From: Flavobacteriales bacterium
Lineage (GTDB): Bacteria > Bacteroidota > Bacteroidia > Flavobacteriales > BACL11
Direction of reading: 5' to 3'
Length of the DNA stretch: 64,000 nucleotides
Assembly: GCA_002705205.1 (NCBI GenBank)
Contig: PAHP01000013.1
Span: 1 to 64,000 of the forward strand
A model generated the notes under the pieces. That model saw only the letters and a list, made by a program, of their open reading frames with translations, was not told where the DNA came from and searched no databases. Positions 1 through 8,594 of the stretch are shown piece after piece (the stretch's first letter is position 1; every line of letters starts with the position of its first letter). The position numbers and the translations under genes were made by a program.

Positions 1-1
1 T

Positions 2-337
2 ACGAAGTTTGTAACAATTACAGATGAGTTCTGGGTATATATTCCAAATTCATTTACGCCAGATAATGATGGGGTAAATGATAAGTTCTGTATTGAATAC
101 AATGGAATAAGGGATAATACTTTTCTCTTTAAGATAATGGATTCTCAAGGTGTTTTGATGTATGAATCTAGATCTCCATCTGAATTAAAGTGTAGTGGTT
201 TAGATTTAGGATGGGATGGAAAACAGTATAAAACAAAATATGATCTACCATCAGACACCTATCTATATGAAGTGTCTTTTCAAGATTTTGAAGGATGGAA
301 ACATAAAGAGTATGGGACAATAATATTAGTTAGATAA
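2..337 (+). CDS. C-terminal end of a T9SS cargo protein (gliding-motility-associated, type B sorting domain), 5' truncated
   Basis: Only the last 111 codons lie in the window. The track starts this ORF at an internal ATG (137), but the frame is open from base 2 and the extra residues contain the diagnostic block IPNSFTPDNDGVND. That block is the start of the type B T9SS C-terminal domain (CHU_C / gliding-associated family). After it come the expected KIMDSQG strand, a GWDGK turn and a final YGTIILVR strand. In this family the roughly 90-residue domain directs a large secreted or surface protein through the outer membrane by the PorU-type sortase route. The functional part of the protein lies outside the window, so the cargo is unknown. 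Confidence 0.9.
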   Translation, partial: TKFVTITDEFWVYIPNSFTPDNDGVNDKFCIEYNGIRDNTFLFKIMDSQGVLMYESRSPSELKCSGLDLGWDGKQYKTKYDLPSDTYLYEVSFQDFEGWKHKEYGTIILVR

Positions 338-348
338 AATAATAAATT

Positions 349-1095
349 ATGATGTTACTAGAAGGAAAAAATATAATTATAACTGGCGCTAGCAGAGGGA
401 TTGGAACAGGAATTGCTCAGTTATTTAGTAAGCATGGAGCAAATATTGCATTTACTTATCGTTCTTCTGAGGAGAGTGCTAAAACACTAGAGAAAGAGTT
501 GTCAGAGAATGGTTTTAAAGCAAAGGGTTACAAATCAGATGCATCTGATTTTGAAGCAGCACAGAAGCTAGCTGATGATGTTATTAAAGACTTTGGAAGT
601 ATAGATGTCCTTGTAAATAATGCTGGAGTTACAAAAGACGGATTATTGATGAGAATGACTGAAGAGGATTTTGATATTGTAATGAATATTAATATGAAAT
701 CAGTCTTTAATATGACAAAAGCTGTTTTGCGCCCAATGTTAAAAGCTAAAGCTGGCTCTATTATAAATATGAGCTCAGTAGTTGGTTTAAAAGGGAATGC
801 AGGTCAAGCAAATTATTCTGCATCAAAAGCTGCAATTAATGGATTTACGAAATCTACAGCATTAGAGTTAGGCTCTCGTAATATAAGATGTAATTCAATT
901 GCTCCAGGATTTATTGAAACTGAGATGACTGAAGCATTAGGAGAAGAAACTGTAAAGGCGTGGAGAGAACAGATCCCTTTAAAAAGAGGAGGTACCCCTG
1001 AAGATATTGCAAATACAACATTATTTTTAGCATCTGATTTATCAGCTTATGTTACAGGACAAGTAATTAATGTATGTGGGGGGATGCTAACGTAG
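349..1095 (+). CDS. fabG: 3-oxoacyl-[acyl-carrier-protein] reductase (SDR family)
   Basis: NADPH-dependent reduction of 3-oxoacyl-ACP in cytosolic type II fatty acid synthesis. The 248-residue length is normal for classical short-chain dehydrogenases. Visible motifs are the cofactor loop TGASRGIG (residues 12-19), NNAG (90-93), the catalytic Ser in NMSSVVG (142-143) and YSASK with Tyr156 and Lys160. The C-terminal GQVINVCGGM is typical of FabG rather than of a general SDR. Two adjacent ATGs (349 and 352) are possible starts. The next gene begins 4 nt after the stop, so the two are probably co-transcribed. An acetoacetyl-CoA reductase is the main alternative. Confidence 0.88.
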   Translation: MMLLEGKNIIITGASRGIGTGIAQLFSKHGANIAFTYRSSEESAKTLEKELSENGFKAKGYKSDASDFEAAQKLADDVIKDFGSIDVLVNNAGVTKDGLLMRMTEEDFDIVMNINMKSVFNMTKAVLRPMLKAKAGSIINMSSVVGLKGNAGQANYSASKAAINGFTKSTALELGSRNIRCNSIAPGFIETEMTEALGEETVKAWREQIPLKRGGTPEDIANTTLFLASDLSAYVTGQVINVCGGMLT

Positions 1096-1099
1096 TTTT

Positions 1100-3103
1100 A
1101 TGTTAGAGATTAACACAGAATTACCATTTATTTATATTGTATTTTGTATTATATTAGGTCTTGCGTACGCTTATTTTTTATATAACAAAGAAAAGGGTAT
1201 TTCTCCAAATAAGCTTATTTGGACTTTATTTATATTTCGTAGTTTATTGATAAGTACTTTAGTTTTCTTATTGATGGAGCCTATTATAAAGACTTATGTT
1301 AATGTAATTGAGCAACCCATTGTTATAATTGTAAAAGATCATTCAGAGTCTATTAAAGAAAGGGTTGATCCTGAATTAAAAGTTTTAGAAGATGATTTAC
1401 AAGATTTTGATGTTCACAAGTATTCCTTCTCTGATAAGGTTGTCGAAGGGATTGTTCAGGATAACGATGGCCTAAAAACAAATTATTCAAATCTTTTCTA
1501 TGAGCTTAATAATAAGTATCAGAATAGAAATGTTTCAGCTATCGTTTTTGCTTCTGATGGCTGCTATAATACTGGTGTTAATCCAGAATTTATATCATAT
1601 GATTTTCCTGTTTACCCTATTGCTTTAGGAGATACAAATATATATAAGGATATCAGCATTGACAATGTATTAATAAATGAGATTTCTTTTCTAGGGAATT
1701 CTTTTCCCTTAGAAGTGTCTTTAGCATCTAAATTGGTTAATTCAGCGGAGAGTAGATTAACAATATGGAATCAAAGCAAGAAAGTACATGATCAGATAAT
1801 AAAATTTTCAGATATTGATGATTATAAGAGTGTTGTAGTTCAATTAACTGCTGAAAATATAGGATTGCAAACTTATACGATTAAACTTGAGGGGTTGCAA
1901 GGAGAGAAAAATTTAAGTAATAATATGTTTAAGGCATATATTGATATAATTGATTCTAGATATAATATACTTATATTAAAGGGGGGTAATCATCCTGATA
2001 TTTCAGCTTATAAGAGTGTTCTTGATAAAAATCAAAACTACAATGTAGATGTTAAAGATGTTAATGAGGGTATTATGCTAGATAAATATCAACTTGTTGT
2101 TTTATTTTCTTTAGATAAAATACCATCTGATTTAGTTAAAAGTGATCTTCCTTTAATCATTTTTAATTCAAAAAAAGATCACTATTCGGTTATGGAGACT
2201 AGTCTTAATTTTATTATTAAAGGAGGAATGGAAGATATTGCAGTTGCAATGCATGACGACTTTAGAAAGTTTACTTTTTCACCTAATCTTTCGTTGTTGA
2301 TCTCTTCTGCTCCGCCACTAAGTTCTTTATTTGGAGAGTATCGCAACACAGGAGCTGTTGATTATATCCTACATCAGAGAGTTGGTAGTTATATTTCTAA
2401 TAATCCTGTAATTTTTTTAGAAGAATCTAATGCAAGAAAGATAGCTTTTATTACGGCAGAAGGCTGGTGGAGGTGGAAATTATTTGATTTCTCAACTAAT
2501 CAAAACAATGAGGCTTTTGATGAGTTGTTCTCAAAGCTAAGTCAGTATTTATTATTACAAGAAGATAAGAGTCGTTTTAGAATAGATTATGCTAAGAAGA
2601 TTGATGAGAATTCTGATATTATTATGCGTGCCTCCTTGTATAATGATAGCTATGAGTTAGTAAATGATAAGGAGTTAGAGTTAAGAATCTATGATGTTAA
2701 CAATCATGAATATATTTTCCAATTTACAAAGAAAGGAGATCAATACATAGTAAATGCAGGAATATTGGAGTCAGGAGCTTATAATTTTATTGTTAAAGCT
2801 AAGAATAGTGATTTTATTAAAAAAGGAATTTTTGACGTTAAGAAATTGCAATTAGAGAAAATAAGTTTAGTGGCAAATCATCAAAATCTTAAGAAAATTG
2901 CATTAATAAGTGGTGGTAAATTATTTTATCAGAATAATATAGAAGGTTTGGTCAATACTCTAAATAAAAGTGAAAGAAATAAGAAACTCATACATACTAC
3001 AGAAAAACTTGATAGCTTGATAAATATTCCTTCGATTTTATTAATTTTGCTTGTTTTAATTTCTGTAGAGTGGATAACTAGAAGATATAACGGATTAGTT
3101 TAG
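1100..3103 (+). CDS. Membrane-anchored VWA-domain protein
   Basis: A 667-residue protein of a Bacteroidota family without an agreed function. It has two N-terminal transmembrane helices (about 5-28 and 38-60). A von Willebrand A-like domain follows, with a recognisable metal-site motif D-H-S-E-S at residues 80-84 and the later strand VFASDG around 149-154. A long periplasmic region (about 200-620) comes next, then a C-terminal helix (about 642-660) ending in a basic tail. The layout resembles large VWA proteins whose C-terminal half has a glutamine-amidotransferase-like fold, but no catalytic triad is evident. It lies 4 nt after fabG. The role is unknown; protein interaction at the inner membrane is a reasonable guess. 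Confidence 0.7.
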   Translation: MLEINTELPFIYIVFCIILGLAYAYFLYNKEKGISPNKLIWTLFIFRSLLISTLVFLLMEPIIKTYVNVIEQPIVIIVKDHSESIKERVDPELKVLEDDLQDFDVHKYSFSDKVVEGIVQDNDGLKTNYSNLFYELNNKYQNRNVSAIVFASDGCYNTGVNPEFISYDFPVYPIALGDTNIYKDISIDNVLINEISFLGNSFPLEVSLASKLVNSAESRLTIWNQSKKVHDQIIKFSDIDDYKSVVVQLTAENIGLQTYTIKLEGLQGEKNLSNNMFKAYIDIIDSRYNILILKGGNHPDISAYKSVLDKNQNYNVDVKDVNEGIMLDKYQLVVLFSLDKIPSDLVKSDLPLIIFNSKKDHYSVMETSLNFIIKGGMEDIAVAMHDDFRKFTFSPNLSLLISSAPPLSSLFGEYRNTGAVDYILHQRVGSYISNNPVIFLEESNARKIAFITAEGWWRWKLFDFSTNQNNEAFDELFSKLSQYLLLQEDKSRFRIDYAKKIDENSDIIMRASLYNDSYELVNDKELELRIYDVNNHEYIFQFTKKGDQYIVNAGILESGAYNFIVKAKNSDFIKKGIFDVKKLQLEKISLVANHQNLKKIALISGGKLFYQNNIEGLVNTLNKSERNKKLIHTTEKLDSLINIPSILLILLVLISVEWITRRYNGLV

Positions 3104-3192
3104 AATATTAGCGAAAAACAGATTGCTAAACACAAGAAAGATTAATAAATAAAAAATAATTAAAGTATTTAACTAACTAAAAAAAATAAATT

Positions 3193-4011
3193 ATGGAAAA
3201 TCAAGGATTGCCTAGGGCAATGGTAATGGGAGCAGTAGGTCTAATATTCATAGTCCTTTTTGGCTCAAGTATGTTTGTGACAATTGACTCAGGAGAGAAG
3301 GGGGTATTATTTAAAAAATTTGGAGGAGGATTAGAAAAGGATGTTATATATGGGCAGGGATTTCATGTTATAGCTCCATGGAATGACATGTTTGTCTATG
3401 ATGTTAAGATTCATGAGACATTTGAGAAAATGGAGGTGTTATCAAAAAATGGACTTTCGATTAAGATTGATTTATCATTTAGATATAATCCAGTTGAAGA
3501 AAAGATTGGATATCTTCATGATCAAATTGGTAGAGACTATGTAGAGCGTATAATTAAGCCTGAGATAAGATCGGTTACTCGAGAGGTTATTGGTAACTAT
3601 TTGCCAGAGGAATTGTATTCTACAAAAAGAGAAGCTATTGAAGATGAAATCGAGGAACTTACTAGGGTTAAGGTAGAAGCTAAATATTTAACCTTAGATG
3701 CAATCTTAATTAGAGATGTTACATTACCACAAACTCTTAGAAATGGTATAGAAAAGAAATTAGTTCAAGAGCAGGAATCTCTAGAGTATGAGTTTAAGAT
3801 AGATAAAGCTAGAAAAGAGGCAGAAAGAAAAGAGATTGAAGCAAAGGGTATTGCTAAATTTCAAAAAATTGTAAATCAAACCATTACTCCGCAATTGTTA
3901 AAGTGGAAAGGAGTAGAAGCAACGCAGGAAATATCAAAATCACCAAATAGTAAAGTTATAGTGATAGGTAATGGTGATGGTGATCTTCCAATTATTTTAG
4001 GAGGACAATAA
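3193..4011 (+). CDS. Prohibitin / SPFH-domain membrane protein
   Basis: A 272-residue member of the stomatin/prohibitin/flotillin/HflK family. A single N-terminal transmembrane helix (about 8-28) precedes the SPFH domain, which begins TIDSGEKGVLFKKFGG, a form characteristic of bacterial prohibitins. A charged helical stretch around 205-225 (KARKEAERKEIEAKG) is the usual oligomerising coiled coil. Family members form large ring-like membrane assemblies and often modulate proteases such as FtsH. No FtsH or HflK partner is adjacent. The start follows an AT-rich 89-bp gap without a clear promoter box. Confidence 0.85.
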   Translation: MENQGLPRAMVMGAVGLIFIVLFGSSMFVTIDSGEKGVLFKKFGGGLEKDVIYGQGFHVIAPWNDMFVYDVKIHETFEKMEVLSKNGLSIKIDLSFRYNPVEEKIGYLHDQIGRDYVERIIKPEIRSVTREVIGNYLPEELYSTKREAIEDEIEELTRVKVEAKYLTLDAILIRDVTLPQTLRNGIEKKLVQEQESLEYEFKIDKARKEAERKEIEAKGIAKFQKIVNQTITPQLLKWKGVEATQEISKSPNSKVIVIGNGDGDLPIILGGQ

Positions 4012-4058
4012 TATTTTGTATTATTGTACGTTTTATTATCTAATTAAAAAAATATAAA

Positions 4059-4487
4059 ATGAAAAAATTAATTTTATTAGTATTAGTAGCTATGGTTCCG
4101 TATTTTACTTTAGCACAAAAGAGAACTAAGAAAGGAAGTAAGAAATCAGAGAAAGTTGTTAAAACTAATGCTACTTATGAGTTTATGACAATTACTGGTT
4201 ATGAGATTGTGATAAATCAAGATAAAAAAATAGGTCTGAATCAGGTATTAACTCCACAGGATAAAGTGAAGCGATTACTGACCTCTAAGAGTAAACTCAT
4301 TGTTAAATTTGATCTAGGAAGGGTGTTAAATGATGAAGAGTCAACGGAGCTTAATGAACAGCCTTTTAAAACTATGGTTGGAGCAGTAAATGCTGCTGCT
4401 AATAAAGGTTGGGTTTTCCACAGCTCTAATATTGTCTCTGAAGGAGATGTAAAGATCCATTATTATTATATGAGAAGAGATAAGTAG
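4059..4487 (+). CDS. Secreted hypothetical protein
   Basis: A 142-residue protein I do not recognise. An N-terminal signal peptide is clear (MKKLILLVLVAMVPYFTLAQ, cleavage expected near residue 19-20). A very basic Lys/Arg/Ser segment follows (RTKKGSKKSEK), then a small folded region ending in YYYMRRDK. No cysteine pair, lipobox or catalytic motif is seen. It lies 47 nt downstream of the prohibitin gene and ahead of an intrinsic terminator, so it may be the last gene of that transcript. Periplasmic location is inferred from the signal peptide only. Confidence 0.6.
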   Translation: MKKLILLVLVAMVPYFTLAQKRTKKGSKKSEKVVKTNATYEFMTITGYEIVINQDKKIGLNQVLTPQDKVKRLLTSKSKLIVKFDLGRVLNDEESTELNEQPFKTMVGAVNAAANKGWVFHSSNIVSEGDVKIHYYYMRRDK

Positions 4488-4511
4488 TTTGTTATTTATG
4501 TTTTATAAATA

Positions 4512-4537
4512 AACCCTTCAGTAATGAGGGGTTTTTT
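4512..4537 (+). terminator. Intrinsic terminator between convergent genes
   Basis: Stem AACCCTTCA / TGAGGGGTT (one G-U pair) with a GTAA loop, followed by a run of T. It lies between the forward 142-residue protein and the reverse hutI gene and overlaps the hutI stop region, so it can serve the forward transcript and possibly both. Confidence 0.8.
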
Positions 4538-5780
4538 ATTGGATTTTACCATTTAAAATTACTCTATTAATAATATTTTGACCAAAGTTATATGGTAGGT
4601 ATGAATAACTTGGGATAGGTTTTGTTATGAATAAGTTAGCTTTCTTTCCAATACTAATGCTTCCTAAATCTTTTTCTAATCCCATTGCATAAGCTGAATT
4701 TATTGTAGCTGCATTAATAGCTTCTTCAGGCGTCATTTTTAGTTTTATGCATGCAAGTGATAATACAAAATTCATATTTCCTGAAGGTGAAGATCCAGGA
4801 TTGTAGTCAGTTGCTAAAGCTAAAGGCATACCTTGTTTTATGATTTCTTTTGCAGGGCTATATGGAATCCCTAAAAAGAAGGAGCAAGAAGGAAGAACAG
4901 TTGGCATACAATCAGAATTTTTCAATACTTCAAAGTCTTCTGTATTCATTTGTTCTAAGTGGTCTACTGATAGGGCTCCTAAATCAACAGATGCTTTTAC
5001 GCCACCAATAGCATTAAATTGATTGACATGTGTTTTTGCTTTTATGTTAAATTTATTTGCGGCTTTTAGCAATCTCTTTGTATCTTCTACTGTAAAGTAT
5101 CCAATTTCGCAGAAAATATCGACATAATCGGCTAATTTCTCTTCAGAAACTTTAGGTAATATTTCATTAATAATGAGATCCATATAAGCATCTTTATTAT
5201 CTTTAAATTTACTAGGTAATGCATGTGCTGCTAACAAGGTAGACTTAATAGTAATTTCAGATTCTTCTTTTAAACGTTTGATTACTCTCAGCATCTTAAG
5301 TTCAGCCTCTAAAGTTAATCCGTAACCACTTTTTATTTCAATAGCACCTGTACCTGTTTTGATGAGTGAATTTAAACGAATAAGCGCATCTTCAAATAAT
5401 TTATCTTCAGATGTTTGTTGTAATTTCTTTGCTGAATTTAAGATTCCACCACCTCTTTTAGCAATATCTTGATAGCTTAATCCATTTATTCTGTCAACAA
5501 ATTCATTTTCACGACTTTCCGCAAAAACTAAATGAGTGTGGCTATCGCAATAAGTAGGGAAGACCATCCCTCCTTCTGCATCAATGATTTTAGTATTATT
5601 CCAATCATCTATTCCTTGCCATTCCTCCATACTTCCATATCCTGTAATAATATTATTTTCAATTTCAACAAAAGCATCTTTTATGTTATTGAGCTTACTC
5701 ATATCCAAACCAGCTACCCATTTCTTAGGAGACTTCTCAGTTTGTACGAGCTCTGAAATATTCTTGATTACTACTTTCAT
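4536..5780 (-). CDS. hutI: Imidazolonepropionase
   Basis: Third step of histidine degradation: hydrolysis of 4-imidazolone-5-propanoate to N-formimidoyl-L-glutamate in the cytosol. The 414-residue length is standard. As an amidohydrolase-superfamily enzyme it shows the metal-binding H-x-H in CDSHTHLVF (His81, His83), the family signature FAESRENEF, a further metal histidine in THVNQFNAIGG, DHLE, and the late metal aspartate in ATDYNPGSSPSG. It stands alone here without hutH, hutU or hutG, so the rest of the pathway must lie elsewhere. A TACTTTTG promoter box sits 17 nt ahead of the ATG. Confidence 0.93.
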   Translation of the reverse strand: MKVVIKNISELVQTEKSPKKWVAGLDMSKLNNIKDAFVEIENNIITGYGSMEEWQGIDDWNNTKIIDAEGGMVFPTYCDSHTHLVFAESRENEFVDRINGLSYQDIAKRGGGILNSAKKLQQTSEDKLFEDALIRLNSLIKTGTGAIEIKSGYGLTLEAELKMLRVIKRLKEESEITIKSTLLAAHALPSKFKDNKDAYMDLIINEILPKVSEEKLADYVDIFCEIGYFTVEDTKRLLKAANKFNIKAKTHVNQFNAIGGVKASVDLGALSVDHLEQMNTEDFEVLKNSDCMPTVLPSCSFFLGIPYSPAKEIIKQGMPLALATDYNPGSSPSGNMNFVLSLACIKLKMTPEEAINAATINSAYAMGLEKDLGSISIGKKANLFITKPIPSYSYLPYNFGQNIINRVILNGKIQ

Positions 5781-5797
5781 AAGTAAATTTGATTCTG

Positions 5798-5805
5798 CAA
5801 AAGTA
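5798..5805 (-). promoter_or_regulatory. Putative -7 promoter box for hutI
   Basis: On the reverse strand this reads TACTTTTG, a full match to the Bacteroidota TAnnTTTG box, with a TTG-containing stretch about 16 nt further upstream as a possible -33 element. The hutI ATG follows 17 nt downstream, leaving a short leader. Confidence 0.5.
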
Positions 5806-5830
5806 CAAAATTCACTCTAACCAAATATGT

Positions 5831-5838
5831 TATATTTG
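5831..5838 (+). promoter_or_regulatory. Putative -7 promoter box for aroC (leaderless arrangement)
   Basis: TATATTTG matches TAnnTTTG and ends exactly 4 nt before the conserved aroC ATG at 5843. If transcription starts the usual few bases after the box, the mRNA begins at or next to the start codon. No clear -33 TTG was found. The box also argues against the longer ORF start at 5789, which lies upstream of it. Confidence 0.5.
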
Positions 5839-5842
5839 CCAT

Positions 5843-6916
5843 ATGGGAAATTCATTTGGTAGTATTTTCAAATTAACAACATTTGGGGAGTCGCACGGAA
5901 TAGCTATTGGAGGTGTAATTGATGGTTGTCCTTCATCAATGTCAGTGGATTTTGATTTTATACAAAAACAATTAGATAGAAGGCGCCCGGGTCAATCAGA
6001 AATTACTACTCAAAGAAAGGAGTCAGATAAAGTTGAGTTTTTGTCTGGTATATTTGAAGGAAAAACTACTGGAACACCTATTAGTTTTATTATTAAAAAT
6101 AAAGACTCTAAAAGCAACGATTATTCTCATTTAAAAGAATCTTTCCGACCATCTCATGCTGATTTTACTTATCAGAAAAAATATGGCATAAGAGATTATA
6201 GGGGTGGAGGGAGAGCTTCTGCTAGGGAAACTGCATGTAGAGTAGTTGCAGGTGCAATTGCACAACAGGTTTTAGCTACTATTGGAGTGCAAGTTAGCGC
6301 CTATGTAAGTGCAGTAGGTAGTGTTAGAATGAATAAATCTTATAATGAGATAAATTTATCTTTTATAGATAATAATGTTCTAAGGTGTCCTGACAATAAG
6401 TATGCTGAAATGATGAGAGCTGAAATAGAACAGCTAAAAAAAGAAGGGGATACTATTGGTGGTGAGATTACGGTAATCGCTACAGGAGTAGCTCCAGGAT
6501 GGGGTGAGCCGGTTTTTAGTAAGCTACATGCAGAATTAGGGAAAGCTATGTTAAGTATTAATGCAGTACATGCATTTAAATATGGTTTTGGGGGAGTGGA
6601 TATTTCATCTAGTAAAGGAAGCGTTTCTAATGATGTTATTATAGATGAATCTGGAACTACTAGGACTAATTTTTCTGGAGGTATACAAGGAGGCATAAGT
6701 AATGGAAATGATATTTATTGTGAAGTAGCTTTTAAGCCGGTTGCTACTATTATGAAAAAACAAGAAAGTATTGATCTTGATGGAAATCAAATTGAATTAG
6801 AATCAAAAGGCAGGCATGATACTTGTGTTGTTCCAAGAGCAGTACCTATTGTAGAAAGTATGATGGCTCTTACCTTAACTGATTATTATTTAAAAAGTAA
6901 AATAAATAAAATTTAA
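5843..6916 (+). CDS. aroC: Chorismate synthase
   Basis: Last step of the shikimate pathway: 5-enolpyruvylshikimate-3-phosphate to chorismate, using reduced FMN. The track begins at a TTG (5789), but the conserved N-terminus [19 protein letters not shown] starts at the ATG at 5843, giving 357 residues, a normal length. Other family signatures are [27 protein letters not shown] and GIQGGISNG with a C-terminal [14 protein letters not shown]. It is divergent from hutI with overlapping promoter regions. aroK lies about 10 kb away, so shikimate genes are scattered in this genome. Confidence 0.96.
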   Translation: MGNSFGSIFKLTTFGESHGIAIGGVIDGCPSSMSVDFDFIQKQLDRRRPGQSEITTQRKESDKVEFLSGIFEGKTTGTPISFIIKNKDSKSNDYSHLKESFRPSHADFTYQKKYGIRDYRGGGRASARETACRVVAGAIAQQVLATIGVQVSAYVSAVGSVRMNKSYNEINLSFIDNNVLRCPDNKYAEMMRAEIEQLKKEGDTIGGEITVIATGVAPGWGEPVFSKLHAELGKAMLSINAVHAFKYGFGGVDISSSKGSVSNDVIIDESGTTRTNFSGGIQGGISNGNDIYCEVAFKPVATIMKKQESIDLDGNQIELESKGRHDTCVVPRAVPIVESMMALTLTDYYLKSKINKI

Positions 6917-6920
6917 TATT

Positions 6921-8579
6921 ATGAAAAAATTGCTAATTATATTTCTTTGTCTGCCATTTATTGTTTTTTGTCAATTTACTGATAATTTCTCAGATGGTAA
7001 TTTTACAAATAATCCTATTTGGATGGGTGATGTTGGGAATTTTGAGGTAGACTCAAACAATATCTTGCATTTAAATGATTCTATTGCCAATACTTCTTCT
7101 TTAGTGACTTCAAGTTCAGCTGTTGCAAATAGTGAATGGGTATTTAACGTAAGATTAGATTTTCCCCCATCAGGCAATAATTATGCTAAGGTTTATTTAG
7201 TTTCTGATATGATAGATTTATCTAGTCCTCTTAATGGTATGTATGTAAGGATTGGACAAGCAGGTAGTGCGGATGGTGTTAGCTTATATACTCAAAATGG
7301 AACAAATAGTAATGAGATTATTGATGGTACTGATAGTTTGATTGCTAATAATCCTGATATTAGAGTAAAAGTTACAAGAGATTCTGTTGGAAATTGGGAG
7401 CTTTTTTTAGATACTAATGGAATTTTCTTTACACAAGGTACAGCTTTTGATAATAGCGTTACATCTTCTGATTATTTTGGGGTATTTTGTAAATATACAA
7501 TTACAAGAAGTAAAAAGTTCTGGTTTGATGATATTAATGTAAGTAGCTCTGCTGCTATTGTGTCAAAAACATATATCCCTGATGATAATTTTGAGAATTA
7601 TTTAGAAGCAAATGGAATGGGAGATGGTATTCCATTAAATGACTCTGTATTTATATCAGCTATCGACACAGTACTTGTTTTAGATATTCAGTCTCAAAAT
7701 ATTTCTGATTTAACAGGTATAGAAGATTTTACTGCTTTAACTTATTTTGTATGCGAAAGTAATAATATCACTAACCTTTATATCAGTCAAAATTCTAATT
7801 TAACTCATTTAAAAGCTAGATATAATCAGCTTACAAGCCTTGATATAAGTAATAATATTGCTTTAACTTATTTAGAGTGTGATTATAATCAGATAACAAA
7901 TTTAAATGTAAGTAACAATATTGCGCTAACTTCTTTAAGTTGCGCTGCTAATCAATTATCAACTCTAAATGTAAGTAATAATACTTCTTTAATTGAATTA
8001 GACTGTTATGATAACTATCTCACAAGTTTAGATGTAAGTAATAATATTAACTTAATAGCTCTACAGAACAGAGGCAATCAAATAACATCTCTAGATTTAA
8101 GTAATAATACTGCTTTAACTGAAATTGATTGCGGAGACAATCAGCTTACTATTTTGGATGTAAGTAATAATTCTGCTTTAGTTACTTTAGATTGTTATAG
8201 CAATCAGATAGCCACTCTTGATATAACTCAAAATATTGCTTTAACTTGGTTAGATTGCCATAGTAATCAACTTGTATTTCTTGATTTAAGAAATGGAAAT
8301 AATACAGCTATAGGTACTGATTTCTATGCTACAAATAATCCTGATTTAACTTGTATTAATGTAGATGATGTTTCTTTTTCTAATACTAATTGGACAGATA
8401 TAGACCCTCAACATTTCTTTAGTAATAACTGTACTGGAACAAGTGTGGAAGAATATATAACAAAAAAAGACCTTCTTAAAGTAACAGACCTATTAGGAAG
8501 AGAAACAAAAAATACAAATCAACCGCTGTTTTATATATACAATAATGGAATAGTAGAGAAAAGAATAGTTATAGAATAA
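6921..8579 (+). CDS. Secreted leucine-rich-repeat protein with T9SS type A sorting tail
   Basis: A 552-residue predicted surface protein. Residues 1-18 are a signal peptide (MKKLLIIFLCLPFIVFCQ). Residues about 20-210 form a jelly-roll-like domain of the kind found in secreted Bacteroidota glycan-binding proteins. From about 240 to 480 there are roughly nine leucine-rich repeats of about 21 residues with the consensus L-x-C-x-x-N-Q-[LI]-x-x-L-[DN]-[VL]-S-N-N, the BspA/Treponema-type LRR. The last 40 residues (LLKVTDLLGRETKNTNQP, then a final EKRIVIE) are a classic type A T9SS sorting domain. It begins 4 nt after aroC. A role in adhesion is likely from the family, but the ligand is unknown. Confidence 0.82.
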   Translation: MKKLLIIFLCLPFIVFCQFTDNFSDGNFTNNPIWMGDVGNFEVDSNNILHLNDSIANTSSLVTSSSAVANSEWVFNVRLDFPPSGNNYAKVYLVSDMIDLSSPLNGMYVRIGQAGSADGVSLYTQNGTNSNEIIDGTDSLIANNPDIRVKVTRDSVGNWELFLDTNGIFFTQGTAFDNSVTSSDYFGVFCKYTITRSKKFWFDDINVSSSAAIVSKTYIPDDNFENYLEANGMGDGIPLNDSVFISAIDTVLVLDIQSQNISDLTGIEDFTALTYFVCESNNITNLYISQNSNLTHLKARYNQLTSLDISNNIALTYLECDYNQITNLNVSNNIALTSLSCAANQLSTLNVSNNTSLIELDCYDNYLTSLDVSNNINLIALQNRGNQITSLDLSNNTALTEIDCGDNQLTILDVSNNSALVTLDCYSNQIATLDITQNIALTWLDCHSNQLVFLDLRNGNNTAIGTDFYATNNPDLTCINVDDVSFSNTNWTDIDPQHFFSNNCTGTSVEEYITKKDLLKVTDLLGRETKNTNQPLFYIYNNGIVEKRIVIE

Positions 8580-8594
8580 AATAATAGATTCATA

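Noticed and set aside
5789-5842. Upstream TTG start of aroC
   Set aside because: Conservation of [19 protein letters not shown] and the promoter box just upstream favour the ATG at 5843.
6340-6696. Reverse ORF of 118 residues inside aroC
   Set aside because: Shadow frame of a well-conserved gene with no family similarity of its own.
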